A stretch of DNA of 24,626 nt from contig CAYUVB010000021.1 of assembly GCA_964448055.1 (NCBI GenBank), forward strand, positions 1 through 24,626, written 5' to 3'. Below, in pieces: positions 6,952 to 14,662 of this stretch (positions are counted from its first letter, which is position 1; each line of letters opens with the position of its first letter). The notes under the pieces are model-generated. The model saw only the letters and a program-made list of their open reading frames with translations. It was not told the DNA's origin and did no database searches. Source of the stretch: WANQ01 sp964448055. GTDB lineage: Archaea; Thermoproteota; Thermoprotei_A; Sulfolobales; WANQ01. The position numbers and the translations under genes were made by a program.

Positions 6952-8352
6952 ATGACAGAGTTTATACTAGGTATTAAAGAACTCGATAAACTCTATAGCA
7001 GGGCATTTAGCCCTGGTTCTTTAATGGTTATTGCAGGTCATCCTGGTGCAGGTAAAACTACTTTTGCTATAACAGTATGTTACAATAATTCCTTAAGAGG
7101 TTATAGATGCTTATATATAACATTACAAGAGGATAAGGACAAACTATATAAAAACATGAAGAGATTAGGAATGGATCTAGAAGTAATAGAACAAAAAGGC
7201 CTATTCAATTATGTTAAACTACCTATAACTCTCTCCATAGAGGACATTGTAAGAGAAATAGGTAAACTTATTCACGAAGGAAAATACAAGGTTATTATAA
7301 TAGACTCCATTAATTCCCTAATGCAAGGCATAAAGAATGATGAATTGAAAAGAGCTTGGCTCCAAAACTTTTTCTACGAATTACCTAGATTAGTGAATGG
7401 CTTACTTATACTCGTAGCTGAATTACCCTTTGGTGAGGAAAAACTAGGTCTAGGAGCAATAGAGTTTGTTGCAGATGGTATCTTCATTCTAAAGCATAAA
7501 GTAGAAAGAGGTTTACTTATGAGAACTCTTGAAATTAGAAAGTTACGTGGATCACCTATTTATGTAGCAGAAATACCATTTACAATACGAGAAGAAAAAG
7601 GATTAGAAGTATACACACCACCAATACTGGAAAAATTACCACGAGAGGGGAAAGAACTACAATTACCTTTTAAGACATTAAGGAAAGCAATAGATCACAT
7701 ACACAAGGGAAACATTGTATTTATTACTTATCCACCAGATGCTAAATCACGTATTCTCTCTAGTATCTTTGCTGGTATAGTCCTTGCTAATAAGCTGAAA
7801 ACCCTTATAATATCCCATAGCTATAATCCTAGGCTACTTAGAGAGCTTATCAAATATTCATTAAAGGATATAGGTTTAAGCGAGACTTCAGCCGAAAGTA
7901 TTGTGAATAAGTTACTTGTAGTAAGAGCTTTGAATCCCTTCTCATACAGTATTTCACAATTACTTGCAAGAGAACAACATATCATTAATAGTTATCCAGA
8001 TATAGATGTAGTCGTATTCCATGGAGCTGAACTACTACCATATGTACACATGGAGTCATACTTACCCCAACTTTATAATCAATTAAATTACTTGAAGTCA
8101 CGGAATGTTCTTATTACAATATTTGGCGCCTTTATAGATAATAGATGGTACAATATTAATGCTTCTCTATCAGATGTAGTGATAAGGCTTGAATCTGTTT
8201 ATAGTGAGCAAGGTTTTGCTAAGAATAAGCTCATTATATGGAGGAGATGGAATTCAGCCCCCTATGTAATGCCTCAAGAGGAAATAGATGAATTGCTACA
8301 GGAGATAAAGGAGTTTGTTAAGTCTAGGATAGTGGGTGATATTTTTGGATAG
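6952..8352 (+). CDS. KaiC-like RecA-superfamily ATPase with degenerate second domain
   Basis: 466 residues. The N-terminal RecA-like domain (about 1-220) has Walker A GHPGAGKTT at 29-37, an acidic residue after strand 2 (TLQED, Glu60) where KaiC has its catalytic glutamate, and Walker B KVIIIDSINS (Asp118). A second domain of similar fold seems to start near 250 (GNIVFITYPPDAKSRI), but the Walker A lysine-threonine pair is missing, so it probably does not hydrolyse ATP. Archaeal KaiC-like proteins act in signalling and in several poorly known processes; no clock role is implied. No Ser-Thr autophosphorylation stretch of cyanobacterial KaiC was recognised. The next gene overlaps its 3' end, which suggests a joint function. 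Confidence 0.8.
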   Translation: MTEFILGIKELDKLYSRAFSPGSLMVIAGHPGAGKTTFAITVCYNNSLRGYRCLYITLQEDKDKLYKNMKRLGMDLEVIEQKGLFNYVKLPITLSIEDIVREIGKLIHEGKYKVIIIDSINSLMQGIKNDELKRAWLQNFFYELPRLVNGLLILVAELPFGEEKLGLGAIEFVADGIFILKHKVERGLLMRTLEIRKLRGSPIYVAEIPFTIREEKGLEVYTPPILEKLPREGKELQLPFKTLRKAIDHIHKGNIVFITYPPDAKSRILSSIFAGIVLANKLKTLIISHSYNPRLLRELIKYSLKDIGLSETSAESIVNKLLVVRALNPFSYSISQLLAREQHIINSYPDIDVVVFHGAELLPYVHMESYLPQLYNQLNYLKSRNVLITIFGAFIDNRWYNINASLSDVVIRLESVYSEQGFAKNKLIIWRRWNSAPYVMPQEEIDELLQEIKEFVKSRIVGDIFG

Positions 8353-8674
8353 AAGTGGTCTGCGAAGACTTATTAAGAACTATCTTGACGACGTTGCACC
8401 TGGACTCCATATTGTCTTAGAACTACGTTGTAAAATAATTGGAGGTAGGGATTTAGTAAGCTTACTGATAGATGATCCTGGAAAGCTATTAAAGGCTCTA
8501 AAAACTATGTATAACGATGAAAGTAGTGTAGAATTCGTAGTAAGACTAATATTAAAGCCATTAGTACAAGAGCTAGAGCTATTGGGAAAAGAGGAGCAAT
8601 TAGTTAAACAGTTATTGGAGAATCCTGAGAAATTTAAGGAGGAAATAAGTAGGTTACTCGAACAGAGGAGATAA
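8345..8674 (+). CDS. Small hypothetical protein paired with the KaiC-like ATPase
   Basis: 109 residues from TTG 8345, which lies 4 bases after GGTGAT (8335-8340); an alternative GTG at 8336 would place that site inside the gene. It overlaps the ATPase gene by a few codons. The protein is soluble and largely helical: a basic N-terminus, a middle containing LLIDDPGKLLKALKTMY, and a Leu/Glu/Lys-rich C-terminal helix (about 75-108) that could form a coiled coil. The middle region vaguely recalls the archaeal NitrOD5-type domain, seen in proteins near signalling ATPases, but I am not certain of this. Function unknown; probably a partner or output protein of the ATPase. Confidence 0.7.
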   Translation: MDRSGLRRLIKNYLDDVAPGLHIVLELRCKIIGGRDLVSLLIDDPGKLLKALKTMYNDESSVEFVVRLILKPLVQELELLGKEEQLVKQLLENPEKFKEEISRLLEQRR

Positions 8675-8719
8675 ATGATCATTTACTCTTACCATGTCTC
8701 CGTACAACCAGTATTCTGG

Positions 8720-8738
8720 GCCACGCCAAATTTGTGGC
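8720..8738 (+). other. Short hairpin in the 8675-8830 intergenic stretch
   Basis: GCCAC at 8720-8724 pairs with GTGGC at 8734-8738 across a 9-base loop. It lies between the small partner gene and the promoter of the coenzyme A gene. No T-run follows directly, so it is not a classical terminator; it may have no function. Confidence 0.25.
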
Positions 8739-8777
8739 AAGAGGAGAATCTTTAATAAAACTGATTTAACATATTAA

Positions 8778-8787
8778 TTTTTATTAG
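8778..8787 (+). promoter_or_regulatory. Promoter of the phosphopantothenate synthetase gene
   Basis: TTTTTATTAG is TATA-like. A start about 26 bases downstream gives a leader of about 20 bases ending in AGGTG at 8822-8826. The preceding bases contain several AT-rich stretches, so the exact box is uncertain. Confidence 0.45.
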
Positions 8788-8830
8788 CCTAGTACCATGA
8801 ACTCTACCTCATGGCTCCTACAGGTGTATA

Positions 8831-9616
8831 GTGGTGGTATGTATTCCTACTACCCATCCACGATACCATTCACTAGTGTTAAGGGAGAAGATTGTACAAG
8901 GTGTACGTGAAGGAATAGTAGTTTTAGAAGGCCTTATCGCGCATGGACGTGGCGAATGTTTTGATTACATTCTTGGTGAAAAAACATGGCCACCAGCACG
9001 TGAAGCTATTAGAGCTGCTGCAGCAGCTCTATTACTTGCTAAGCACCCAGTAATTTCTGTTAACGGTAATACTGCTGTCCTTGTACCAGAGCATATAGTT
9101 GAGTTATCTAGAGTTACTGGCGCTAAGATAGAGGTTAACCTATTCTACCGTACACGTGAAAGAGAGGAAAAGATAGCAGAACTACTTAGAAAACATGGAG
9201 CTGAAGAAGTACTAGGTGTCGGCGAAGATGCTTCTGCAACAATACCTGAACTTCACAGTGAGAGAAGGAGAGTTAGTCCCCGTGGAATACTCATAGCGGA
9301 TGTAGTCCTAGTACCATTAGAGGACGGTGATCGTACTGAAGCGTTGAGGAGAATAGGTAAAACAGTTATAGCAATAGACCTTAACCCATTCTCAAGAACT
9401 GCTCAGATGGCAAATATAACAATAGTAGATAATGTTGTTAGAGCTATGCCTATACTTGTCGAGGAAACAAGGAACTTGAAAAAGAAGCCTAGAGAGGAAC
9501 TTAGAAACATACTAGATAATTACAATAATCGTAAAGTATTGTGCGAAATTATTAAAATATTAATGAATAGACTTAGGGAGCTGTCTGAAAAAGGAGTGTT
9601 CTTAGAATTAAAATAA
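8831..9616 (+). CDS. 4-phosphopantoate--beta-alanine ligase (archaeal phosphopantothenate synthetase)
   Basis: 261 residues, the usual length for COG1701. Diagnostic stretches are IPTTHPRYHSLVLREKIV at the start, GLIAHGRGECFDYILGE, and HPVISVNGNTAVLVPE, followed by VVLVPLEDGDRTEALRRIGK and VIAIDLNPFSRTAQMA in the C-terminal half. By family knowledge it joins 4-phosphopantoate and beta-alanine using ATP to give 4'-phosphopantothenate, the archaeal replacement for bacterial PanC and PanK in coenzyme A synthesis; pantoate kinase, its usual partner, is not in the window. The start is GTG 8831 or GTG 8834; AGGTG at 8822-8826 fits the second slightly better. Single gene with its own promoter. Confidence 0.9.
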   Translation: MVVCIPTTHPRYHSLVLREKIVQGVREGIVVLEGLIAHGRGECFDYILGEKTWPPAREAIRAAAAALLLAKHPVISVNGNTAVLVPEHIVELSRVTGAKIEVNLFYRTREREEKIAELLRKHGAEEVLGVGEDASATIPELHSERRRVSPRGILIADVVLVPLEDGDRTEALRRIGKTVIAIDLNPFSRTAQMANITIVDNVVRAMPILVEETRNLKKKPREELRNILDNYNNRKVLCEIIKILMNRLRELSEKGVFLELK

Positions 9617-9637
9617 AAATATTGGATAAACAAAACT

Positions 9638-9645
9638 TTATATAG
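9638..9645 (+). promoter_or_regulatory. TATA box upstream of hepT
   Basis: TTTATATA is a canonical archaeal TATA box, but its first base lies only 20 bases before ATG 9658. The usual spacing would put the transcription start at or just inside the gene, so the message is leaderless at best, or a weaker box in the A-rich 9610-9625 stretch is used instead. Confidence 0.45.
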
Positions 9646-9657
9646 AGAAGATGTATT

Positions 9658-10092
9658 ATGGCCAGGATAGACCAAGAATACGTTGAAAAAATTATTAACG
9701 AGATACTAGAGGGCTTGGATGAAATCAAAAATACTATCACCCTAGGTATAGAGGACTTTATACGAAATAAAAGTAAGAGATTCTCAATGAGGTACTCAAT
9801 AATACTTGTTGTTGAGGCAGCTGCTGATCTCGGTGTAGCAATACTTAGGCAATGCTTTAATGATAAAGCTGAGAGTTATAGAGAAGTATTCTTAAAGCTA
9901 GCTGAAAAAGGAGTAATAAGCTATAGTACGGCTAAGGGCATGGCTTTACTAGCTTCGCTACGTAATATGATTGTTCATAGATATTGGGGTGTTGATGATG
10001 CTAGAATATATAGGGAGGCTAAGAGCAACGGAGTAAGAACTATTGAGTTATTTATTAAGGAGGTAAGAGACTATGTCTCTAAGGATCCTTGA
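9658..10092 (+). CDS. hepT: HepT-like toxin of a HepT/MntA toxin-antitoxin pair
   Basis: 144 all-helical residues of the DUF86/HepT (HEPN) type. The active-site motif R-x4-H-x-Y is intact: Arg102, His107, Tyr109 in LRNMIVHRYWG. HEPN proteins of this type are RNases, and the tyrosine is the residue that partner MntA nucleotidyltransferases modify with AMP in characterised systems. It overlaps the antitoxin gene by 20 bases; the toxin-first order is typical. The start is ATG 9658 with no strong ribosome site, consistent with a leaderless message. Such pairs are abundant in thermophilic archaea. Confidence 0.85.
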   Translation: MARIDQEYVEKIINEILEGLDEIKNTITLGIEDFIRNKSKRFSMRYSIILVVEAAADLGVAILRQCFNDKAESYREVFLKLAEKGVISYSTAKGMALLASLRNMIVHRYWGVDDARIYREAKSNGVRTIELFIKEVRDYVSKDP

Positions 10093-10507
10093 AGATAAGA
10101 GGAAGTTCACTTACTATAGATTAAAAGATGAGGAGAAGAACAAGATAATTAAAACGCTTTCCAATATTTTACGTAAAAGAAAAGAGATACTGTTAGCCGT
10201 GGTTTTTGGAAGTTTCGTGAGATCCGAGGTATTCCGCGATATAGATGTTGCTGTATTCACTGGATACAAGATACCATACAATGAAGTAGAAGTATACGAG
10301 GAAAACCTAGCCAAAGATATAGAATCACTTATAAATATACCTGTAGACGTAGTAGTAATAGACTATGCTCCTCCATGGTTTCGTGTTAAAGCACTTGAGG
10401 GCACGGTCTTGGTTGAAAGGGAAGTAGCTCTCGCAGCAAGACTAAAGTTTAAGTCTACTCAAGAGGTTAATGATCTATTAGCAAAGATGCAGAAAATATT
10501 TAGGTAA
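10073..10507 (+). CDS. mntA: MntA-like nucleotidyltransferase antitoxin
   Basis: 144 residues. The minimal nucleotidyltransferase motif is VVFGSFVRSEVFRDIDVAV: Gly46-Ser47 and the metal-binding Asp56-x-Asp58. A third acidic residue is supplied by VDVVVID near 100. In studied HepT/MntA pairs this enzyme adds AMP to the toxin tyrosine and so silences it. ATG 10073 follows AAGGAGGT (10057-10064) by 8 bases, a much stronger ribosome site than that of the toxin, as expected when antitoxin must be in excess. A basic N-terminal helix (about 1-33) precedes the catalytic core. Confidence 0.85.
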   Translation: MSLRILEDKRKFTYYRLKDEEKNKIIKTLSNILRKRKEILLAVVFGSFVRSEVFRDIDVAVFTGYKIPYNEVEVYEENLAKDIESLINIPVDVVVIDYAPPWFRVKALEGTVLVEREVALAARLKFKSTQEVNDLLAKMQKIFR

Positions 10508-10548
10508 TTAACATTAACTAATTGAATTCTCAAAAGGAATGTCATTAC

Positions 10549-11355
10549 CTATGTATCACTTGTATTCTTGCTTACACTAATACTTTCTATAGGTACTATT
10601 ATGAACCCTAACTCACGATCTCTTACTACCTTAACGTTTACGCCATATGTTTTCCTAATATTCTCTTCTACTAGTACTTCTTCGGGCTCACCTGCTGCTA
10701 CAATTCTTCCTCTATGTAGTAATATAATCTTATCCGAGTATCTAGCTGCAAGTTCTAAGTCGTGTATTGCAGCAATAACTGTTTTCCTGTCTTCTTCTAC
10801 TAGTTTTCGCAGTATATCCATTACTTCTATTTTATGCTTTAGATCAAGAAATGCTGTAGGTTCATCGACAAGTATTATTTCTGGTTCCTGTACAAGTACA
10901 CGTGCTATGATTACTCTCTGGAGTTCACCACTACTAAGTTGATCGAGTCTACGATTAGCCAAGTGTTCAATTCCTAGTCTTCTTAGAGCGTTCTCAGCAA
11001 TTCTTATATCCTCTTCACGTTCCCATAATGTCATATTACCATGGTAAGGATAACGTGCAGTTAAAACATAGTCTAGGACAGTAACTTGGAATCCATTTGA
11101 AACAATTGTACTAGCGTAAGCTATTTTCTGGGCAACTTCGCGAGGCTTAAGACTCCATAAGCTTTTACCATCGATGTATATAACACCTTTTCGCGGTTTA
11201 AGGAGTCTTGCAATAACTTTTAGTAGCGTCGTTTTACCGGCACCATTAGGTCCTATAATAGATAGGAATTCGCCTTTATCAACACTGAATTCCACATTGT
11301 TAAGTACCTTGGTAGAGTTATACCAGAACTCTATACCTACGATCCTCAGCTTCAT
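10549..11355 (-). CDS. ABC transporter ATPase for iron-chelate or cobalamin uptake (FecE/BtuD-like)
   Basis: 268 residues. Walker A GPNGAGKTT (about 35-43), Walker B IILVDEPTAFLD, and the switch histidine in AAIHDLELAARYSDK are all present. The signature reads LSSGELQRV instead of the usual LSGGE, a conservative change. Similarity is to the COG1120 group, which powers uptake of ferric siderophores, haem or vitamin B12. It starts directly after the permease stop, with GAGGTGA a few bases upstream. Last gene of a three-gene minus-strand operon, convergent with mntA, only 41 bases away. The substrate cannot be read from the sequence. Confidence 0.9.
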   Translation of the reverse strand: MKLRIVGIEFWYNSTKVLNNVEFSVDKGEFLSIIGPNGAGKTTLLKVIARLLKPRKGVIYIDGKSLWSLKPREVAQKIAYASTIVSNGFQVTVLDYVLTARYPYHGNMTLWEREEDIRIAENALRRLGIEHLANRRLDQLSSGELQRVIIARVLVQEPEIILVDEPTAFLDLKHKIEVMDILRKLVEEDRKTVIAAIHDLELAARYSDKIILLHRGRIVAAGEPEEVLVEENIRKTYGVNVKVVRDRELGFIIVPIESISVSKNTSDT

Positions 11356-12417
11356 CTACTTCACCTCTCTCATCTTCTTTGCAAGTAGGTATGCAAAGAA
11401 TGGAGCACCAATAATGCTTGTTATAGCACTTACCGGTAATTCGCCGATACCTTGTGATGAAATTATTCTTATAACAATATCCGATAAAACTAGGAGACTC
11501 CCACCAATGATAGCTGCTAGAGGTATAACGACACGATTATCACCACCTACCATCATACGTGCTAGATGAGGTACAACTAATCCTACAAAGCCTATTATCC
11601 CAGCAATAGCAACTGTAGCACCTGTTAGGAGACTAGCTATAAGTGATGAAAGTCTACGTATAAGTCTAGGGTTGTAACCTAACTGTCCAGCATATTCATC
11701 GCCATAGAGTAGAGTATTAAGTGGCTTAGCTATAAGCATTGATACTATGAACCCTAAAACAAACGTGGCCATCAAGGGAGCTATGTCTAGTTTAAGGCTA
11801 GTAGAAAAAGTACCCATAAGAAGCACTATGAAGGGCATATTAAGTTTCGATTGAACAAGAAACGCTAACACATGAGATAAACCCGAGAATACGGAGGATA
11901 CCGCTATACCAGCAAGTATTAATGTAAGAGGACTACCACCAGCAATCTCGCTTAGCGTTAACGTTAATGTAAAACCTATTAATGCTCCAATAAACGCTAT
12001 AGCCACCATACTATATCTTGAAACAAGTAGGAAGGGTGCTACAAGAGCTGCTACAGATACAAATGTTAAAGCAGTAGATGATAAGCCTAGGAGAAAGGGT
12101 TCTGCTAATGGGTTACGGGTAATGGACTGGACTAGTACACCTGCAATACCAAGGCAAGCACCGCTAAGAACAGCTACAATACTCCGGGTAAACCTTAGCT
12201 CAAATATAACTGGATTAGATGGCTGTACAGGTAAACCTATACTCCAAGCAATAGTTTTAAGAACATCCATAATCCCATAACTCGTAGAACCAATTGAAAG
12301 TGAGATGATAATGGATATAGCCAATACTATTAGGCCTATCACAAGAGATAGGAAAAACCTCCTAAGCTTAAACTCGTGAAGTACGCTAGGCTTCAACATC
12401 AACACCAACAGCTTCAT
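11356..12417 (-). CDS. ABC transporter permease, FecCD/BtuC family
   Basis: 353 residues and about ten membrane helices. Typical family stretches are GACLGIAGVLVQSITRNPLA (near residues 86-105), PLTLILAGIAVSS, and IAGIIGFVGLVVPHLARMMVGG, the last forming the coupling region that contacts the ATPase. It overlaps the binding-protein gene. ATG 12417 is used here; ATG 12399, preceded by GGTG, would shorten the protein by six residues and is an equally good start. Together with its neighbours it forms a complete importer for a metal chelate or corrinoid. Confidence 0.9.
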   Translation of the reverse strand: MKLLVLMLKPSVLHEFKLRRFFLSLVIGLIVLAISIIISLSIGSTSYGIMDVLKTIAWSIGLPVQPSNPVIFELRFTRSIVAVLSGACLGIAGVLVQSITRNPLAEPFLLGLSSTALTFVSVAALVAPFLLVSRYSMVAIAFIGALIGFTLTLTLSEIAGGSPLTLILAGIAVSSVFSGLSHVLAFLVQSKLNMPFIVLLMGTFSTSLKLDIAPLMATFVLGFIVSMLIAKPLNTLLYGDEYAGQLGYNPRLIRRLSSLIASLLTGATVAIAGIIGFVGLVVPHLARMMVGGDNRVVIPLAAIIGGSLLVLSDIVIRIISSQGIGELPVSAITSIIGAPFFAYLLAKKMREVK

Positions 12418-13630
12418 TAACCATATGTAATGTACGTATTTCAGCCATACTCTTCTGTGAACCTAGTTTGACAACATCTTCTCTAGAAGCTTCGCCGAAG
12501 ATATCAGGATGTAATACCTTAGCCATTAATAGTATGGCATCACCAACTCTAGGTCCCGGCCTAGTTAATAAGTCATCTGCTTCACCAGTAAACACGTAGA
12601 CATTACCTGTTTTGAAAGCCTTAGTCTTATTTAGAGGAGTAGACGCTATCTCGGCTAATACTTTCTTAGGATCTAAGCCCATAACAGTCACTATTATAAC
12701 ATCAGGATCGGCCATCAGTATATCCTCGTAGCTTAATCGAACCCATCCGTTATACTTGCTTGCAACATTTATACCACCAGCGCTGGTTATAACATAGTCC
12801 AAGAATGTACCGCTACCAGTAGTCCATAAACCCCATGATGGTGGACCTAGCAATACTAGAACCTTAACCGAGGTAGCATTAGCTTTCATGAGCCTTGATT
12901 TAACATAGTCTATCTTTTCTTCAATACTCTTTATCAACTCGTCAGCATGATCCTCAACACCAAAAATCGTTGCAATAAGCCTTATATCGCTATAAATATC
13001 ATAGATGTTACGTGTAGCATCAGCTTTGAGGTAAACAACCTTCAATCCAAGTTCATTAAATTTATCTAGTAAGCGTACTTGTGGTTGTACGCCAGCATTA
13101 GCAAGCACTAAATCTGGTTTAAGCATAACTATTTTCTCTATATCGGGGTTCCAGTAACCTCCTACGGTAGTGATTTTACCTTCCTTAACTAGTTCAATAA
13201 CCTCTTGTGGATAATTACTGTATTCATCTACACCTACAACGTAGTTACCTAATCCTAGAGCCCATAATATCTCTGTTATACTTGGTGCAAGACTTACGAC
13301 TCTCTTTGGAGCTTCATGGAGCTCTACAGTTCTTCCTAAAGCATCAATAACTGTTACCCTGTGTGGTGTAATAGTTATTGTCTTTGTCGTAACAACCGGT
13401 ATAGTGGTTGTAGTGGATGTCATAACTGTTACTTGAGAAGTTACAGTAACAACAGTGGTACTTGTTATAGTCATAGGTTTCTCTACGCTTGTAGTCAAGG
13501 TAGCATAGCTAGTAACAGTTTCCGTAATAGTAGTTGTCAACGGCTTTGATAAAGCTATATGGACATTATATCCAACCACTATGCCTATTATCAATACTAT
13601 TACTATCCAGACCATAATCCTAGACTCCAT
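12386..13630 (-). CDS. Membrane-anchored substrate-binding protein of a metal-chelate/cobalamin ABC importer
   Basis: 414 residues from ATG 13630. Order: a membrane anchor (about 7-24), a Thr/Val-rich linker of some 60 residues (about 30-90), then a periplasmic-binding fold of the BtuF/FhuD type, recognisable from VTVIDALGRTVELHEAPKR, VVSLAPSITEILWALGLG and VGGYWNPDIEKIVMLKPDLV. There is no lipoprotein cysteine; the uncleaved helix and flexible linker would tether the domain to the archaeal membrane. A frame extending to 13714 exists, but ATG 13630 has GGAGAGGAT just upstream and a TATA box at the right distance, so the longer version is rejected. First gene of the operon. Confidence 0.9.
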   Translation of the reverse strand: MESRIMVWIVIVLIIGIVVGYNVHIALSKPLTTTITETVTSYATLTTSVEKPMTITSTTVVTVTSQVTVMTSTTTTIPVVTTKTITITPHRVTVIDALGRTVELHEAPKRVVSLAPSITEILWALGLGNYVVGVDEYSNYPQEVIELVKEGKITTVGGYWNPDIEKIVMLKPDLVLANAGVQPQVRLLDKFNELGLKVVYLKADATRNIYDIYSDIRLIATIFGVEDHADELIKSIEEKIDYVKSRLMKANATSVKVLVLLGPPSWGLWTTGSGTFLDYVITSAGGINVASKYNGWVRLSYEDILMADPDVIIVTVMGLDPKKVLAEIASTPLNKTKAFKTGNVYVFTGEADDLLTRPGPRVGDAILLMAKVLHPDIFGEASREDVVKLGSQKSMAEIRTLHMVNEAVGVDVEA

Positions 13631-13633
13631 ATT

Positions 13634-13672
13634 TATCCTCTCCGACGTATCTAGAACAGCAAGAGTATATAT
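13634..13672 (-). promoter_or_regulatory. Promoter and ribosome site of the chelate importer operon
   Basis: On the minus strand ATATATAC (13665-13672) is followed about 26 bases later by GGAGAGGAT (ending near 13634) and ATG 13630. The transcription start is predicted near 13642, immediately before the ribosome site. This excludes the upstream ATG at 13714. Confidence 0.65.
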
Positions 13673-13785
13673 GTCTACCGTATCCAAATACTCAATTAGA
13701 AAATGTGTGTACAAACTAGGATGCTCAATGTTCTATCCCGAGCTGTATATCCTTACCTAGAATACCATGGATACATCGATGAAGT

Positions 13786-14067
13786 TTAGGTACTTCTTAT
13801 TGCTTTTAAGAATTCTATTACAAGTCTTCTTATATGGTCCGTGCCTATCTTGGCTATCTCTTCTAAGCTTAAACTATATCCTCTCATGAGATATTCTATG
13901 AACTCATATCCTAAATAGTATCCTGTTTGAGTATAGCCGTCTATACCCTGCCACGAGCTCCAGAACTTTATTGTAGAAAGCCCCTTCTCAATGCTTTCTA
14001 GATACTCCTTGGCAAGAACATCTTTATTCTTAACACAATAATCAATCCAGTCATTTTTATCTGCCAT
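13786..14067 (-). CDS. C-terminal part of the interrupted metallopeptidase (or separate downstream ORF)
   Basis: 93 residues. It lies in the same frame as the upstream peptidase fragment, separated only by a TGA and one Arg codon, and reads as the natural continuation of it: a helical stretch with KNKDVLAKEYLESIEKG, then QTGYYLGYEFIEYLMRG, similar to the GYYxGYxxVE helix that closes DUF2268-type zinc peptidases. The ATG at 14067 may allow re-initiation after the TGA, but no proper ribosome site is visible (GTGA only 3 bases away). Either the gene carries a nonsense mutation or the protein is made as two chains. Alone it has no catalytic motif. Confidence 0.6.
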   Translation of the reverse strand: MADKNDWIDYCVKNKDVLAKEYLESIEKGLSTIKFWSSWQGIDGYTQTGYYLGYEFIEYLMRGYSLSLEEIAKIGTDHIRRLVIEFLKAIRST

Positions 14068-14070
14068 ACG

Positions 14071-14562
14071 TCACATTCTATTAGTTAGTATGTGTTCACA
14101 TTTCATTGCAAATCCTTCACTATATAGAAGAAAACATGGTTGTTCCTCAAGTTTCTCAAATTCTCTTGCATTCATGTTCCTAAGATACATATGTATTATA
14201 TGACATAGTTCATGAGCTACTAATCCTTCGATATCTTCATGGCTAGTCCAATTATGGTAAACTATCATCTCTAATCCTAAGAGAATAGCATACTCTCCAT
14301 TGTATTCAGTAGCCCATCCAGCACCGCAACCACTACCAACATATATTATTATGTAGATCTTATTCGAAAGATTAGTGAATATTTTTTGAGCTCTTTCAGT
14401 AACAACTGGTATAGCAGGGTAAATGTTTCTCCATGCTTTCGTTATTTCTTCCTCTCTTCTAATACTATATTTCAGTAATTTAGAAGCCATAGCTTTTAGA
14501 ATACTTATGTCGTTATTGTGGCATCGTATTTGTAACTCCAACAGCTGTGGATAATTTTTCAT
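14071..14562 (-). CDS. Putative zinc metallopeptidase (DUF2268-like), catalytic part; upstream end at scaffold gap
   Basis: 163 codons visible. The zinc site is HELCH (His117, Glu118, His121, counted from the Met at 14562) with a likely third ligand Glu149 in YSEGFA, the HExxH...E layout of gluzincins. Preceding strands (KIYIIIYVGSGCGAGWA, EYAILLGLEMI) fit the DUF2268-type fold. The frame ends at TGA 14071-14073, after which the same frame goes on for 93 residues. The Met codon touches the N-gap, so the true start may be at that codon or inside the gap. Adding both parts gives about 258 residues, a normal length for such proteins. A continuous frame through the N-gap into the regulator gene is an artefact of the gap length. 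Confidence 0.7.
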   Translation of the reverse strand: MKNYPQLLELQIRCHNNDISILKAMASKLLKYSIRREEEITKAWRNIYPAIPVVTERAQKIFTNLSNKIYIIIYVGSGCGAGWATEYNGEYAILLGLEMIVYHNWTSHEDIEGLVAHELCHIIHMYLRNMNAREFEKLEEQPCFLLYSEGFAMKCEHILTNRM

Positions 14563-14662
14563 NNNNNNNNNNNNNNNNNNNNNNNNNNNNNNNNNNNNNN
14601 NNNNNNNNNNNNNNNNNNNNNNNNNNNNNNNNNNNNNNNNNNNNNNNNNNNNNNNNNNNNNN
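14563..14662. other. Scaffold gap (100 N)
   Basis: Exactly 100 N, a conventional placeholder for unknown length. It separates the 3' end of the TrmB-like regulator from the peptidase on the minus strand. Nothing can be said of its content. Confidence 0.97.

Noticed and set aside
8675..8755. 26-codon micro-ORF (ATG 8675) after the small KaiC partner
   Set aside because: The GAGGAGAT before it leaves only a 2-base spacer, it covers a small hairpin, and no conserved peptide is recognised; too little to call a gene.
13631..13714. 28-residue N-terminal extension of the chelate-binding protein
   Set aside because: A TATA box and ribosome site lie inside it and fit ATG 13630, so the extension is not translated.
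14071..14073. TGA read as selenocysteine in the metallopeptidase
   Set aside because: Crenarchaea are not known to use selenocysteine, no hairpin of the required type was seen, and the position is not a catalytic one in such peptidases.
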